A DNA stretch of 64,000 nt from Paenibacillus terrigena DSM 21567 (GTDB lineage: Bacteria; Bacillota; Bacilli; Paenibacillales; Paenibacillaceae). Within the stretch, counting starts at the first letter, position 1, and each line of letters starts with the position of its first letter. Of the stretch, positions 17,326 to 25,881 are shown piece by piece. The stretch lies in the NCBI RefSeq assembly GCF_000374845.1, contig NZ_KB895413.1:1-64000 (forward strand). The letters run 5' to 3'. A model generated the notes under the pieces. That model was not told where the DNA came from, searched no databases, and saw only the letters and a program-made list of their open reading frames with translations. Position numbers and translations under genes: made by a program.

Positions 17326-17421
17326 TGCCTAGTTACTTGCGATCCACAAATAAACATAATGGGACATCTGTTGTTCATACGCTTTCTTAGGGTATTTAAC
17401 CGTGTGGAGGTCCTGACGCAT

Positions 17422-17514
17422 ATGCCAGTAAAAATAAAACTGCAAAAATTCGTTGATAAACTACCGATTCCTAAAACAATTTCCCCGAGGCTACGGATAT
17501 TACCGATGAGATGA
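17422..17514 (+). pseudogene. N-terminal remnant of a CotA-like multicopper oxidase
   Basis: ATG 17422, preceded by GGAGG at 17406-17410, encodes MPVKIKLQKFVDKLPIPKTI and SP before the match ends. LxKFVDxLPIPKT is the start of spore-coat CotA/bilirubin-oxidase-type multicopper oxidases (about 510 residues). From about 17487 the DNA switches to a malic enzyme tail in another frame, so the protein stops at 30 residues. The translation signals of cotA are intact, but the gene is lost. Confidence 0.6.
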
Positions 17515-17690
17515 AGCTTGCAGCTGCAGAAGCCATTTCTTCCGTGATTGATCCAGCAGATTTGAATGAAAATTATATTATTCCGGATGCGTTTGATACA
17601 CGTGTGGTAGAAAGAATCCGTAAGGCCGTTGCTAAGGCTGCGCTAAATAGCGGAGTAGCACGTAAAATCTTGGTACCTAGCATTAGCTAG
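17487..17690 (+). pseudogene. C-terminal remnant of an NAD-dependent malic enzyme
   Basis: A frame reads EATDITDEMKLAAAEAISSV, then IDPADLNENYIIPDAFDTRV, VERIRKAVAKAALNSGVARK, and stops at 17688. This is the conserved tail of bacterial malic enzymes (about 400-570 residues). The body is missing, and the tail is joined directly to the CotA start at about 17487-17490 with a frame change. It is a deletion or recombination scar. Confidence 0.7.
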
Positions 17691-17726
17691 GCGGTTAGTG
17701 GTGATAGAGAAGACACCTAAAAAAGT

Positions 17727-17819
17727 GGTCAAGACCCCATTTAGTGGGCATCATAAAAACACCTAGTCTATAAGCTGATTCCTGTACTCGACAGGAGTCA
17801 GCTTGTTTAATTTTGTGCT
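17727..17819 (-). mobile_element. Right-end remnant of an IS3 (IS150-group) element
   Basis: On the minus strand 17819-17763 reads STKLNKLTPVEYRNQLID and stops, which is the C-terminal signature of IS3-family OrfB integrases. The following bases (complement of 17727-17762, GCCCACTAAATGGGGTCTTG then ACCAC) resemble the right end of the IS150 group. An upstream TGA shows that the rest of the transposase is gone. It sits just past the malic enzyme tail and may have taken part in the rearrangement. Confidence 0.6.
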
Positions 17820-17875
17820 TCACCAATTTATCGAATTCATAGGGAGCTTGGACTTTCAAAAGAAGCTCTAAAATC

Positions 17876-17911
17876 ATAAAAAAAGCCTTGCCAGCAAGCG
17901 CTAACAAGGCT
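17876..17911 (-). terminator. Terminator of the His-rich peptide gene
   Basis: Read on the minus strand, AGCCTTG (complement of 17905-17911) pairs with CAAGGCT (complement of 17884-17890) and is followed by TTTTTTTATG. It lies about 80 bases after the peptide stop. Confidence 0.75.
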
Positions 17912-17988
17912 CTTCAGATATTTTGGAAAATGATGGATATAGGCGTGTCGGAGTGTGATAGTTACTACATTTTATTGATTGTAAATTT

Positions 17989-18147
17989 TTAGAAACAACG
18001 ACGTTTTCTGTTGTGTTTTCTAATAAATTCAACTCTAACAGTAATTCTTTTGACAACGCGGTGTTTTCTGTGGTGGCGGCGTCTTTTGTGGTGGTGTTCA
18101 CACTCTTCGTGATGTCTTTCATGTTTGCAATGACAGAATCTATGCAT
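17989..18147 (-). CDS. His/Arg-rich 52-residue peptide
   Basis: A minus-strand ATG at 18147 has GGGAGG eight bases upstream and encodes 52 residues. It begins MHRFCHCKHERHHEECEHHH and continues KRRRHHRKHRVVKRI, ending RKHNRKRRCF. About half the residues are His, Arg or Lys, with four Cys placed CxC near the start and single Cys later. A terminator follows. I do not recognise the family. Cys/His clusters suggest metal binding, and very basic His-rich proteins are common in spore coats; the nearby CotA remnant makes a coat role thinkable but unproven. The same DNA has a second open frame (18122-17901) with a Thr/Glu-rich product and no ribosome binding site, which I reject. Confidence 0.6.
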   Translation of the reverse strand: MHRFCHCKHERHHEECEHHHKRRRHHRKHRVVKRITVRVEFIRKHNRKRRCF

Positions 18148-18354
18148 TATTGTTTCCTCCCTTCTGTGATGATATATACTATTCAGATCTGTTCTTCGCA
18201 GTCAGGTACAACGAACCACGTTTCAAAATTGGACGATTCACACCTCAGCTCAAGGGTTGAGAAGAGTATTGCTTAGCAATAAATTCGTACTACATTCGGG
18301 TCTTGTCCTATATACATCAGTAATGTGAAAAGGATATTGAGGAGGCTGAATAGG

Positions 18355-19875
18355 ATGATTTATGCACAACCAGGACAACAAGGAGCAAAGATAACTTTTG
18401 CGAAGAGGTATGAGAATTTTATTGGAGGCCAGTGGGTGGCGCCTGTGAAGGGTGAATACTTCGAGAATGTATCGCCGGTCAATCATCGCGTATTCTGCGA
18501 GATTCCACGTTCTACCTCTGAGGATATCGAGTTGGCTCTGGATGCTGCGCATGCTGCGAAGGATGCATGGGGCCGTACGTCCGTTCAGGAGCGATCCGTG
18601 ATCCTGAATAAAATTGCCGATCGGATCGAAGCCAATTTAGAAATGTTAGCGGTTGCAGAGACGTGGGACAACGGCAAACCGATTCGAGAGACGCTCAATG
18701 CCGATCTGCCGCTCGCGATTGATCATTTTCGTTATTTTGCAGGATGTATTCGCGCGCAAGAGGGTTCACTTAGTCAATTGGATGACAATACGGTGGCCTA
18801 TCATTTCAATGAGCCGCTAGGGGTTGTCGGGCAGATTATTCCTTGGAACTTCCCACTGCTCATGGCGACTTGGAAGCTTGCCCCTGCACTTGCTGCGGGC
18901 AATACGGTCGTCTTGAAGCCAGCAGAGCAGACGCCTGCATCGATCTTGGTGCTGATGGAACTGATTGAGGATTTACTGCCCCCAGGTGTCGTCAATATCG
19001 TCAACGGCTTTGGACTTGAAGCAGGCAAGCCGCTCGCGTCGAGCAGTCGAATTTCGAAAATTGCCTTTACCGGTGAGACGACAACAGGGCGCCTAATTAT
19101 GCAGTATGCATCGCAAAATATCATTCCGGTGACCTTGGAGCTGGGTGGGAAGTCTCCGAACATTTTCTTCGAGGATGTGTTCGCGCGGGACGATGCATTC
19201 TTCAATAAAGCACTCGAAGGGTTTACGATGTTCGCCTTGAATCAAGGTGAGGTGTGTACATGCCCGTCTCGAGCATTAATTCAGGAATCGTTCTATGATC
19301 AATTTATGGAGAGAGCGCTCCAGCGGGTCGCTGCCATCAAGCAGGGGAATCCACTCGATACGGATACGATGATTGGGGCCCAGGCCTCAACTGAGCAGCT
19401 CGAGAAGATTCTTAGCTATATCGATATCGGGCGGCAGGAAGGTGCTACGTGTCTTATCGGCGGTAACCGGGCTGCGCTGGATGGGGAACTGTCTGACGGT
19501 TATTATGTCGAGCCTACGGTACTTCAAGGTCATAATAAGATGCGAATCTTCCAAGAGGAAATCTTCGGACCGGTTGTCTCCGTTACGACGTTCAAGGATC
19601 AGGAAGAGGCACTGGCCATCGCGAATGATACGCTCTACGGACTTGGCGCAGGCGTATGGACGCGCGACATGAACACAGCATACCGCTTCGGCCGCAGCAT
19701 TCAAGCTGGCCGGGTCTGGACGAATTGCTATCATGCGTACCCTGCTCATGCAGCATTCGGAGGCTACAAACACTCGGGGATCGGGCGCGAGAATCACAAA
19801 ATGATGCTCTCCCATTACCAGCAGACCAAGAACCTGCTCGTAAGCTATAGTCCTGACGCACTCGGATTCTTCTAA
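18355..19875 (+). CDS. NAD(P)-dependent aldehyde dehydrogenase (AldB/ExaC type)
   Basis: 506-residue ALDH. The fold marks are [39 protein letters not shown], general base Glu262 in [11 protein letters not shown], and nucleophile Cys301 in [12 protein letters not shown]. The CTCPSR form and the downstream DUF779 gene place it with acetaldehyde and chloroacetaldehyde dehydrogenases (AldB, ExaC). It oxidises short-chain aldehydes to acids in the cytoplasm. ATG 18355 follows GAGGAGG at nine bases; the longer frame from 18325 is not needed. The DUF779 gene follows after 15 bases. Confidence 0.94.
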   Translation: MIYAQPGQQGAKITFAKRYENFIGGQWVAPVKGEYFENVSPVNHRVFCEIPRSTSEDIELALDAAHAAKDAWGRTSVQERSVILNKIADRIEANLEMLAVAETWDNGKPIRETLNADLPLAIDHFRYFAGCIRAQEGSLSQLDDNTVAYHFNEPLGVVGQIIPWNFPLLMATWKLAPALAAGNTVVLKPAEQTPASILVLMELIEDLLPPGVVNIVNGFGLEAGKPLASSSRISKIAFTGETTTGRLIMQYASQNIIPVTLELGGKSPNIFFEDVFARDDAFFNKALEGFTMFALNQGEVCTCPSRALIQESFYDQFMERALQRVAAIKQGNPLDTDTMIGAQASTEQLEKILSYIDIGRQEGATCLIGGNRAALDGELSDGYYVEPTVLQGHNKMRIFQEEIFGPVVSVTTFKDQEEALAIANDTLYGLGAGVWTRDMNTAYRFGRSIQAGRVWTNCYHAYPAHAAFGGYKHSGIGRENHKMMLSHYQQTKNLLVSYSPDALGFF

Positions 19876-19890
19876 GAGCGGCGGTTCTCG

Positions 19891-20262
19891 ATGATAGAAG
19901 TGAACAAGGTTATTGCTACCAATGCTGCATTAGAACTGATCGAGACGGTGAAAGCCAAGTATGGTCCCGTCATGTTCCACCAGTCTGGCGGCTGCTGTGA
20001 CGGCAGTTCTCCCATGTGCTATGCACAAGGGGAGTTTCTCATCGGGGATAGCGATGTATGTCTGGGGGACATTGGCGGAGCGCCTTTCTATATGAGTAGA
20101 GCACAATATGACTATTGGAAAAATACGCAGCTGATCATCGACGTTGTGCCTGGCAGAGGGGGGATGTTCTCCCTTGAAGGACCGGAAGGCAAGCGATTTC
20201 TGACGCGGTCAAGGTTATTCACGGAGGAAGAACGGCGAATGTTGGGTTTGATTGATTCTTAG
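19891..20262 (+). CDS. DUF779 domain-containing protein
   Basis: 123-residue DUF779 protein. The cysteine cluster FHQSGGCCDGSSPMCYAQGE near residue 30, DVCLGDIGG, FYMSRAQYDYWKNTQLI and VVPGRGGMFSLEGPEGKRFL are family hallmarks. DUF779 genes follow aldehyde dehydrogenase genes in many bacteria and are thought to assist or modify them; the cysteines suggest metal binding. The operon with the gene at 18355 supports that. Bases 20122-20180 of this gene recur almost exactly at 30194-30252. Confidence 0.92.
   Translation: MIEVNKVIATNAALELIETVKAKYGPVMFHQSGGCCDGSSPMCYAQGEFLIGDSDVCLGDIGGAPFYMSRAQYDYWKNTQLIIDVVPGRGGMFSLEGPEGKRFLTRSRLFTEEERRMLGLIDS
20122..20180. repeat. 59-bp direct repeat, left copy (inside DUF779 gene)
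   Basis: AATACGCAGCTGATCATCGA at the start through CCCTTGAAGG at the end, inside the DUF779 gene. It matches 30194-30252 at 58 of 59 positions (T versus C at one site). The two copies are 10,072 bases apart in the same orientation and bracket the GH110, two-component and SEDS genes. Confidence 0.9.
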
Positions 20263-20309
20263 TGAACATGTGCTGAAACAAACGATATCCAAATCGTAAA
20301 TGAACGCCA

Positions 20310-20344
20310 CCGCTCAGATCCCAATAGGAATGAGCGGCTTTTTT
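20310..20344 (+). terminator. Terminator of the ALDH-DUF779 operon
   Basis: CCGCTCA (20310-20316) pairs with TGAGCGG (20331-20337), followed by CTTTTTTA. Confidence 0.85.
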
Positions 20345-20472
20345 ATGTGAAGAAGACGTATTTTTAGAGAAAATGTATTTTTTTCATGTATGTTTTCTAT
20401 CATATTTATAGTTTTTATTAATTTTCGAGTTTTGCATTGCATGGTTCAATAACTATGATCAGAATACCGGAA

Positions 20473-20521
20473 CCTCATCAACGACATATGAAACATCTGA
20501 ATTTTCATAGAACTGATGAGG
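20473..20521. repeat. Inverted repeat upstream of the GH110 gene
   Basis: CCTCATCA (20473-20480) and TGATGAGG (20514-20521) are perfect complements 33 bases apart. A TATAAT at 20553-20558 lies just downstream with a poor -35. The pair may be regulatory. The rest of 20345-20620 shows nothing else. Confidence 0.4.
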
Positions 20522-20623
20522 ATCTTATATTATCTCTATAAATTGAGATCGATATAATATAGGGAAGGTTGGAGTATGAGAGGGGGATAGGAGGAATCGC
20601 CAAATTATTAATGCATGATCTGG

Positions 20624-20637
20624 AGAAAACGCTTTCA
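20624..20637. promoter_or_regulatory. cre-like site (CcpA) before the GH110 gene
   Basis: AGAAAACGCTTTCA differs from the ideal TGAAAGCGCTTTCA at two positions. It lies 32-45 bases before the start region and after the likely -10, a typical position for CcpA roadblock repression of a glycosidase gene. Confidence 0.65.
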
Positions 20638-20668
20638 ACGTTTAAACGAAATAAAGATGATGTGAAAG

Positions 20669-23600
20669 GTGGTATTATTATTGTTGAAATGGTTGCTTTG
20701 TAGTTGTAGAGTTTCCGCTTTCAAGCTTTCCTCCTTAACAATCTTGATTGCTGCATTTGCGTTCACGTTCCAGTCACATCCGGCGCACGCCGCAACAAAT
20801 TATACTCAGAGCATGGAGACGATCAATGGTATGAATTATACAGTCATTACGGTTCAATATAGAGGAGACGACGCCGGCCCTGTAGTCGCAGAAGCAATCG
20901 CTGCCGCCAAAAACGCTCCGAAGCCGGTTATCTTGGATTTTCCAACAGGCACATATCACTTCAAAGATGCATCTGCGATCACAGCGGATTACTATGTGTC
21001 CAATACGGCAAGTCAGAGCAGTAATCCGGATGGTGCTTCTAAGAAGGTCGCCATCTTGTTTAAAGACATCCAGGACATGACGATTCGGGGAAACCACTCC
21101 ACGTTCATGTTCCATGGCGTCGTTACGCCGATCGTATTTGATCATGTCACGAATGTAAATATGCAAAATATAAGCTTTGATTTTAAGCGGCCGGTTGTGT
21201 CCGAATTGACGGTACACGCTGTGTCTGGCACTTCGATCGAAGCAGATATTCATGAGGATTCGTTGTATAGTATATCGAACAACCAATTAAAATGGACCGG
21301 TGAAGTAGATCACAGCGGCAATCCGCTGGATAACTGGACCGCACGCGGATATTCAAACATTACACAAGTTCAGGAGTATGATCCGGTTACGAAGGAGACT
21401 TGGAGAAGATCGAATCCTTTATCGGGCGTGACGAGCGCTCAGGATTTGGGGAACAGGCGAGTGCGGTTCAATTATAATAGCGCTCCAAGCCTAACCGTCG
21501 GGCACACCTTTCAGTTCCGCAACGACATTCGCAAGGAGCAAGGCGCCTTCATCTATCGAAGCAAGGATATCACATGGACTGGGGTCAATTTCTATACTGC
21601 TCCCGGGCTGGGTATCGTCGCGCAATATAGTGAAAATCTATCCTTCGAGCAATTTAACTTTGCGCCGAGATTGGGAAGCGGACGTACCAACGCATCCATG
21701 GCGGATTTCATGCAGTTCTCCGGGTGTAAGGGCGAAATTAAGGTTAACGATTCGAACTTTTTCGGAGCGCATGATGATCCGATTAATGTGCACGGCACGC
21801 ATCTTCAGATCGTCGACAAACCGGCTCCCAATCAGATTAAAGTACAATTTAAGCATGATCAAAGCTGGGGCTTCGACGCCTTTGCCGTGAACGACGCTAT
21901 TGAGTACATTAATGCTTCAAGTCTGCTTGCAGTTGATCATGCGGTAGTTACCGCAGTTACACGCGTTGATAATTATAATATCCTTCTGACATTAGATCGA
22001 AATGTCCCCAGCTCGGTCACCGTCAATCAATATATGGTCGAGAACGCAACCTGGACCCCGAATGTGACGATCACAGGCTCTACGTTCGAATCCGTTCCGA
22101 CGCGAGGCATTCTCGTGACAACGCGGGGGAAAGTGCTTATCGATCATAATTCCTTCCATCGAACCAAAATGAGCGCCATTTTAATCGCTGACGATGCGAG
22201 CAGCTGGTATGAGTCGGGGATGGTAAGAGACGTAACCATCAGCAATAATACGTTTAATTATACGGGAAATGCAGTTATCGACATTGATCCAAGCACGTCT
22301 TCCACGGACCCAGCTAAAACCGTACATAGTAATATTCGAGTTGATGGGAATATCTTCAAAATGAACGGTACGGCAAATATACAAGGCAAGGGCGTTCATG
22401 GATTCAGCTTTACGAATAATGTGGTGCAGGAAGGCGGGCTCAGCCTTGATTTTAGAGGCTCGAAATCCGTCGCTGTTGCCGGCAACACCTTCTCGCAGAG
22501 CGGCGTAACCAAGAAGATAAATTTCTACAACATGTATCCAAATTACGATGCTGTTGATCCTGAACAAGGATTTGTCGTGACGAGAAGCAACAATCAAGCA
22601 CTGGTTTCGAACGATATTCCTTGGTATCAAATCTCCGCAACCGCAACCAGTCAACAAGACGGTCATGTGGCGAATCAAGCCGTCGACGGGGAAGGCGCAT
22701 CCTTCTGGCAGTCGGCATCGTCGCCATCAGCCAACCTGCCTCAATCGATCACGCTAGAATTTGGTGGAAGCTATACGATTTCGAAACTAAGATATTTACC
22801 AAGATTAGACGGACAAAGCAATGGAATGATTACCTCGTACAGCATAGAAACAAGTAAGGACGGAGGTCATTTCACAGAAGTCGCAAGAGGAAATTGGGCC
22901 GATGATATAACGGAGAAAACGGCGGCTTTTACGCCGGTCTCAGCCAAGTATGTAAGACTTACGGCGATTACAGCTTCGGGGAATCTAGCTGCTGCCGCAG
23001 CGATCCATGTAGAGCGCTATGATCTCAGCATGGAGGGGGAGAGCGGCACGATCAGCGGAAATGCGAAGATCGGGAATCTTTCGGCAGCTTCCGGCGGCCA
23101 ATATGTTGGAAATATTGGCAATGATTCGAATAGCTTTGTGACATTAAAAGCCGATGTGCCTGCAGCAGGCACGTACAAGATGACGATCTATAGCATTTTG
23201 TCGGGCACGAGATCTTTCTTTGTTAGCGTGAATGGCGGAGCCGCTCAGGAAGTTAAAGTGACGGGAAGCTCCTGGAGCCAAACTGCGTCCCCTGTATCGC
23301 TCACGATTCAACTCAATAGCGGTAATAACGCGATTAAATTCTATAATGATGCTGCATACACGCCGGATCTCGATCGAATCGTTCTCTCTGAAGTGGTTCC
23401 CGTGGATAATAAACTAAAAAGCATCCAAACACCTGCAGTGATAATGGGCTTGGCGATCGGAACAGCAAAGACAGCGGCAGCTCTTGGCTTGCCCGATAAA
23501 GTATCACTTCTAACTTATGGGGGAGTGGTGGATGCTAATGTATCATGGGATATGAACGGCACAAACTACGATCCAACGGCAATAACGGGGCAGACTTTTA

Positions 23601-24931
23601 CTGTAACAGGAATTGTAACTCTGCCTTCTGAAATAGTAAACCCGGATAACGTTCCATTGACCACAAGCGTTCGTGTCACGGTCAATAAAATTCCACAGTC
23701 ACAAATGAAGGTAGCGGCAACAAGCGAGGAAACGAGCAGCGGAAATGATCGGGCTTCCAATGCCATTGATGGAAACCCGCAGACGATGTGGCATACGAAG
23801 TGGGATAAATCCGATGTTCTCCCGCAATCCATTACATTAAACCTTGGCGGAACATATCAAATCAATCAAGTCGCGTATATGCCAAGACAATCCGGCTCGA
23901 ATGGTATCATTACGGGCTACAATGTCTATGTAAGCACAGATGGGGTGACCTTTACGAAGGCGGCGAGCGGGAGTTGGGCGGATGACAGCACACTGAAATA
24001 CGCGGTATTTGCGCCTATTGATGCAGCCTACGTGAAGCTGGAAGCAACGGCGGGCGTCAATGGATGGGCTTCAGCTGCGGAAATCAATGTACTACTAGAT
24101 ACAACGGGCGGGCCGCAGACGGTGATAACCGGGACTGATAAGGTTAGCCCTGGCCAAACGTTCCATCTGACGATGGGACTGAGCGGCGTGACACAAAGCG
24201 TATATCAGCGCATGTATGCGCAAGATCTGACGTTTCATTATGACCCGGCGTACATGCAGTTCGAATCAGTCACATCGCTGAAAGACGGATTTCAGGTCAT
24301 CGATCAGAAGGAGGCCGTGCCAGGACACATCCGGATTGTAGCTGCCAGCGTGGGTGCGAACCAAGGCGTGCAAGTACAAGGCGATTTACTAACCTTTAAA
24401 TTTACCGTAAGAGCTGCACAAGGAACCGAAACGACTGTTGCAGTAGACCAAGTTGCTATTGCGAGTGGTGAGGGGAACGAGCTGGAGGTTAACGGAACCT
24501 CCCATAAACTGCATATGAATATCTCTGTAGATAAGTCACAATTGAATGCTGCTATCACTGGCGCTCAGGCTAAGCACGATGCTGCCGTGGAAGGAAACGG
24601 GCACGGTCTGTATGCGGTTGGATCCAAAGCGCAATTGCAGTCGGCGATCAATGCTGCGCGTGCGACAGAGAGCGATCCGAATGTTACGCAACAGCAGGTG
24701 GATGGCGCGAAAACCGCATTGGAAGCGGCCGTTCAAGTGTTCGAAAGCAAGAAAATCTCCGCCGATGTCAATGGAAAAGGCGGGATCACGGTCGGAGACT
24801 TGGCGATCGTGGCAGCGGCTTACGGCAAGCAAGAGGGGCAGCCGGGCTGGAATGCGAAAGCCGATGTCAATCATGATGGTAAAGTGGATATTGAAGACCT
24901 TGCCATCGTTGCCAAAGCGATCTTGCAATAG
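20669..24931 (+). CDS. Secreted multimodular GH110-type alpha-1,3-galactosidase
   Basis: 1420-residue exported protein. Signal peptide 1-41 (FAFTFQSHPAHA). The right-handed beta-helix at about 42-635 has GH110 marks: VILDFPTGTYHF, FMQFSGCKGEI, and FFGAHDDPINVHGTHLQIVD with acidic residues 369-370. Then F5/8C (CBM32-like) 650-785, a CBM6/35-like module 788-907, a bacterial Ig-like module 914-1005, a second F5/8C 1010-1143, a cohesin-like domain 1150-1287, FIVAR 1288-1360 and a dockerin 1364-1420 (two DVNGKGG/DVNHDGK calcium loops). GH110 enzymes remove terminal alpha-1,3-galactose, as in blood group B and linear alpha-Gal, by inversion. The start is uncertain: GTG 20669, or TTG 20681/20684 after AAAGGTGG. 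A cre-like site lies upstream. Family call is from motifs; substrate is inference. Confidence 0.85.
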   Translation: MVLLLLKWLLCSCRVSAFKLSSLTILIAAFAFTFQSHPAHAATNYTQSMETINGMNYTVITVQYRGDDAGPVVAEAIAAAKNAPKPVILDFPTGTYHFKDASAITADYYVSNTASQSSNPDGASKKVAILFKDIQDMTIRGNHSTFMFHGVVTPIVFDHVTNVNMQNISFDFKRPVVSELTVHAVSGTSIEADIHEDSLYSISNNQLKWTGEVDHSGNPLDNWTARGYSNITQVQEYDPVTKETWRRSNPLSGVTSAQDLGNRRVRFNYNSAPSLTVGHTFQFRNDIRKEQGAFIYRSKDITWTGVNFYTAPGLGIVAQYSENLSFEQFNFAPRLGSGRTNASMADFMQFSGCKGEIKVNDSNFFGAHDDPINVHGTHLQIVDKPAPNQIKVQFKHDQSWGFDAFAVNDAIEYINASSLLAVDHAVVTAVTRVDNYNILLTLDRNVPSSVTVNQYMVENATWTPNVTITGSTFESVPTRGILVTTRGKVLIDHNSFHRTKMSAILIADDASSWYESGMVRDVTISNNTFNYTGNAVIDIDPSTSSTDPAKTVHSNIRVDGNIFKMNGTANIQGKGVHGFSFTNNVVQEGGLSLDFRGSKSVAVAGNTFSQSGVTKKINFYNMYPNYDAVDPEQGFVVTRSNNQALVSNDIPWYQISATATSQQDGHVANQAVDGEGASFWQSASSPSANLPQSITLEFGGSYTISKLRYLPRLDGQSNGMITSYSIETSKDGGHFTEVARGNWADDITEKTAAFTPVSAKYVRLTAITASGNLAAAAAIHVERYDLSMEGESGTISGNAKIGNLSAASGGQYVGNIGNDSNSFVTLKADVPAAGTYKMTIYSILSGTRSFFVSVNGGAAQEVKVTGSSWSQTASPVSLTIQLNSGNNAIKFYNDAAYTPDLDRIVLSEVVPVDNKLKSIQTPAVIMGLAIGTAKTAAALGLPDKVSLLTYGGVVDANVSWDMNGTNYDPTAITGQTFTVTGIVTLPSEIVNPDNVPLTTSVRVTVNKIPQSQMKVAATSEETSSGNDRASNAIDGNPQTMWHTKWDKSDVLPQSITLNLGGTYQINQVAYMPRQSGSNGIITGYNVYVSTDGVTFTKAASGSWADDSTLKYAVFAPIDAAYVKLEATAGVNGWASAAEINVLLDTTGGPQTVITGTDKVSPGQTFHLTMGLSGVTQSVYQRMYAQDLTFHYDPAYMQFESVTSLKDGFQVIDQKEAVPGHIRIVAASVGANQGVQVQGDLLTFKFTVRAAQGTETTVAVDQVAIASGEGNELEVNGTSHKLHMNISVDKSQLNAAITGAQAKHDAAVEGNGHGLYAVGSKAQLQSAINAARATESDPNVTQQQVDGAKTALEAAVQVFESKKISADVNGKGGITVGDLAIVAAAYGKQEGQPGWNAKADVNHDGKVDIEDLAIVAKAILQ

Positions 24932-24972
24932 AAGAACACCGTGCAGTCTTGAATCTAATTAGCTTAAAAAGG

Positions 24973-25005
24973 GCCATTGATTCCATATTAAATGGGATCA
25001 ATGGC
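24973..25005 (+). terminator. Hairpin after the GH110 gene
   Basis: GCCATTGATTCC (24973-24984) pairs with GGGATCAATGGC (24994-25005) with one mismatch; no clear T-run follows. Confidence 0.5.
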
Positions 25006-25105
25006 GATTTAAGAGCTTTTGACTTTCTGAACCATTTGAAGTAATATCCATGTGGGATGAATTCCATTACGAAGTCATGGAACGAATCTAGGATCTACGA
25101 CTACG

Positions 25106-25141
25106 GCTCTCTCTTTACGGGGAGAGCATTTTTGTTTTTTT
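25106..25141 (+). terminator. Terminator before the two-component genes
   Basis: GCTCTC (25106-25111) and GAGAGC (25122-25127) form a short stem followed by ATTTTTGTTTTTTTT. It ends 30 bases before the response regulator and could act as a terminator or attenuator. Confidence 0.6.
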
Positions 25142-25172
25142 TGGCTAATAATAGCGTATTGGGAGGTAACTT

Positions 25173-25880
25173 ATGGATACATCGAACTTTAATCAAGTGC
25201 TTGTCGTTGAAGATGATGCGAACATCAGACGATTTGTCACGATAAACTTGATAAATAACGGATTTGTTGTGCATGAGGCCGCATCGGGTGATGTGGCGGT
25301 ACAGAACTTCATAGCCAATAGACCGAATATCGTCGTTCTGGACATAATGCTGCCAGATATTGACGGTTTTGAAGTCTGCAGAAGACTTCGGGAGATCGAT
25401 CCAGCGATCGTGGTTGTTTTCCTGACGGCCCGAGGCCAAGATTTGGATAAGATCAAAGGGTTGGAAATGGGTGCGGATGATTACATTGTCAAACCGTTCA
25501 ACCCATTGGAATTGGTCGCGCGAATCCATGCGATACTGCGCCGGATGCAATTAGCCTCGCAGCCCCAGAGGCAGGTGCTTCAATCTGGGCCGATTCGGAT
25601 CGATCTCAGTGCGAATAAGCTGTACAAGCATGACATCTCCATTGAATTGACGCCGAAGGAATTCCAGATGATCAGAGCCTTCCTCGAACATCCCGATACA
25701 GCATTATCGCGCGATGAATTGTTGAACCTCGTTTGGGGAGATGACTACGTTGGTGATCCCAAGACGGTTGATGTACATGTCCGCAAGTTAAGGGAAAAGA
25801 TTGAAGATGATTGCTCCAAGCCGTATTGGATTGAGACCGTGTGGGGACTCGGATATCGCTTTAGAAAGGAAGGTCCGTGA
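25173..25880 (+). CDS. OmpR-family response regulator
   Basis: 235-residue two-component regulator. The receiver at 8-120 has the acidic pair in VVEDDANIRR, phospho-acceptor Asp57 in VVLDIMLPDIDG, and the conserved Thr and Lys in FLTARGQ and DYIVKPFNPLEL. The winged-helix DNA-binding domain at 140-233 has ELTPKEFQMIRAFLEHPDTA, VDVHVRKLREKIEDD and VWGLGYRF. GGGAGG precedes ATG 25173. The sensor kinase follows one base after the stop. The downstream lipoprotein and SEDS genes suggest an envelope-related signal, which is inference. Confidence 0.94.
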   Translation: MDTSNFNQVLVVEDDANIRRFVTINLINNGFVVHEAASGDVAVQNFIANRPNIVVLDIMLPDIDGFEVCRRLREIDPAIVVVFLTARGQDLDKIKGLEMGADDYIVKPFNPLELVARIHAILRRMQLASQPQRQVLQSGPIRIDLSANKLYKHDISIELTPKEFQMIRAFLEHPDTALSRDELLNLVWGDDYVGDPKTVDVHVRKLREKIEDDCSKPYWIETVWGLGYRFRKEGP

Positions 25881-25881
25881 A

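Noticed and set aside
17695-17907. 70-codon minus-strand frame through the IS remnant
   Set aside because: The IS3 OrfB tail is in a different frame; this frame covers the IS end and non-coding DNA.
17901-18122. Thr/Glu-rich 73-codon minus-strand frame, bacteriocin-like at first sight
   Set aside because: It overlaps the His-rich peptide gene in another frame. Only the latter has a strong ribosome binding site, and this frame runs through the terminator.
20774-21286. 170-codon frame antisense to the GH110 gene
   Set aside because: Shadow of a strongly supported secreted enzyme; no start signal.
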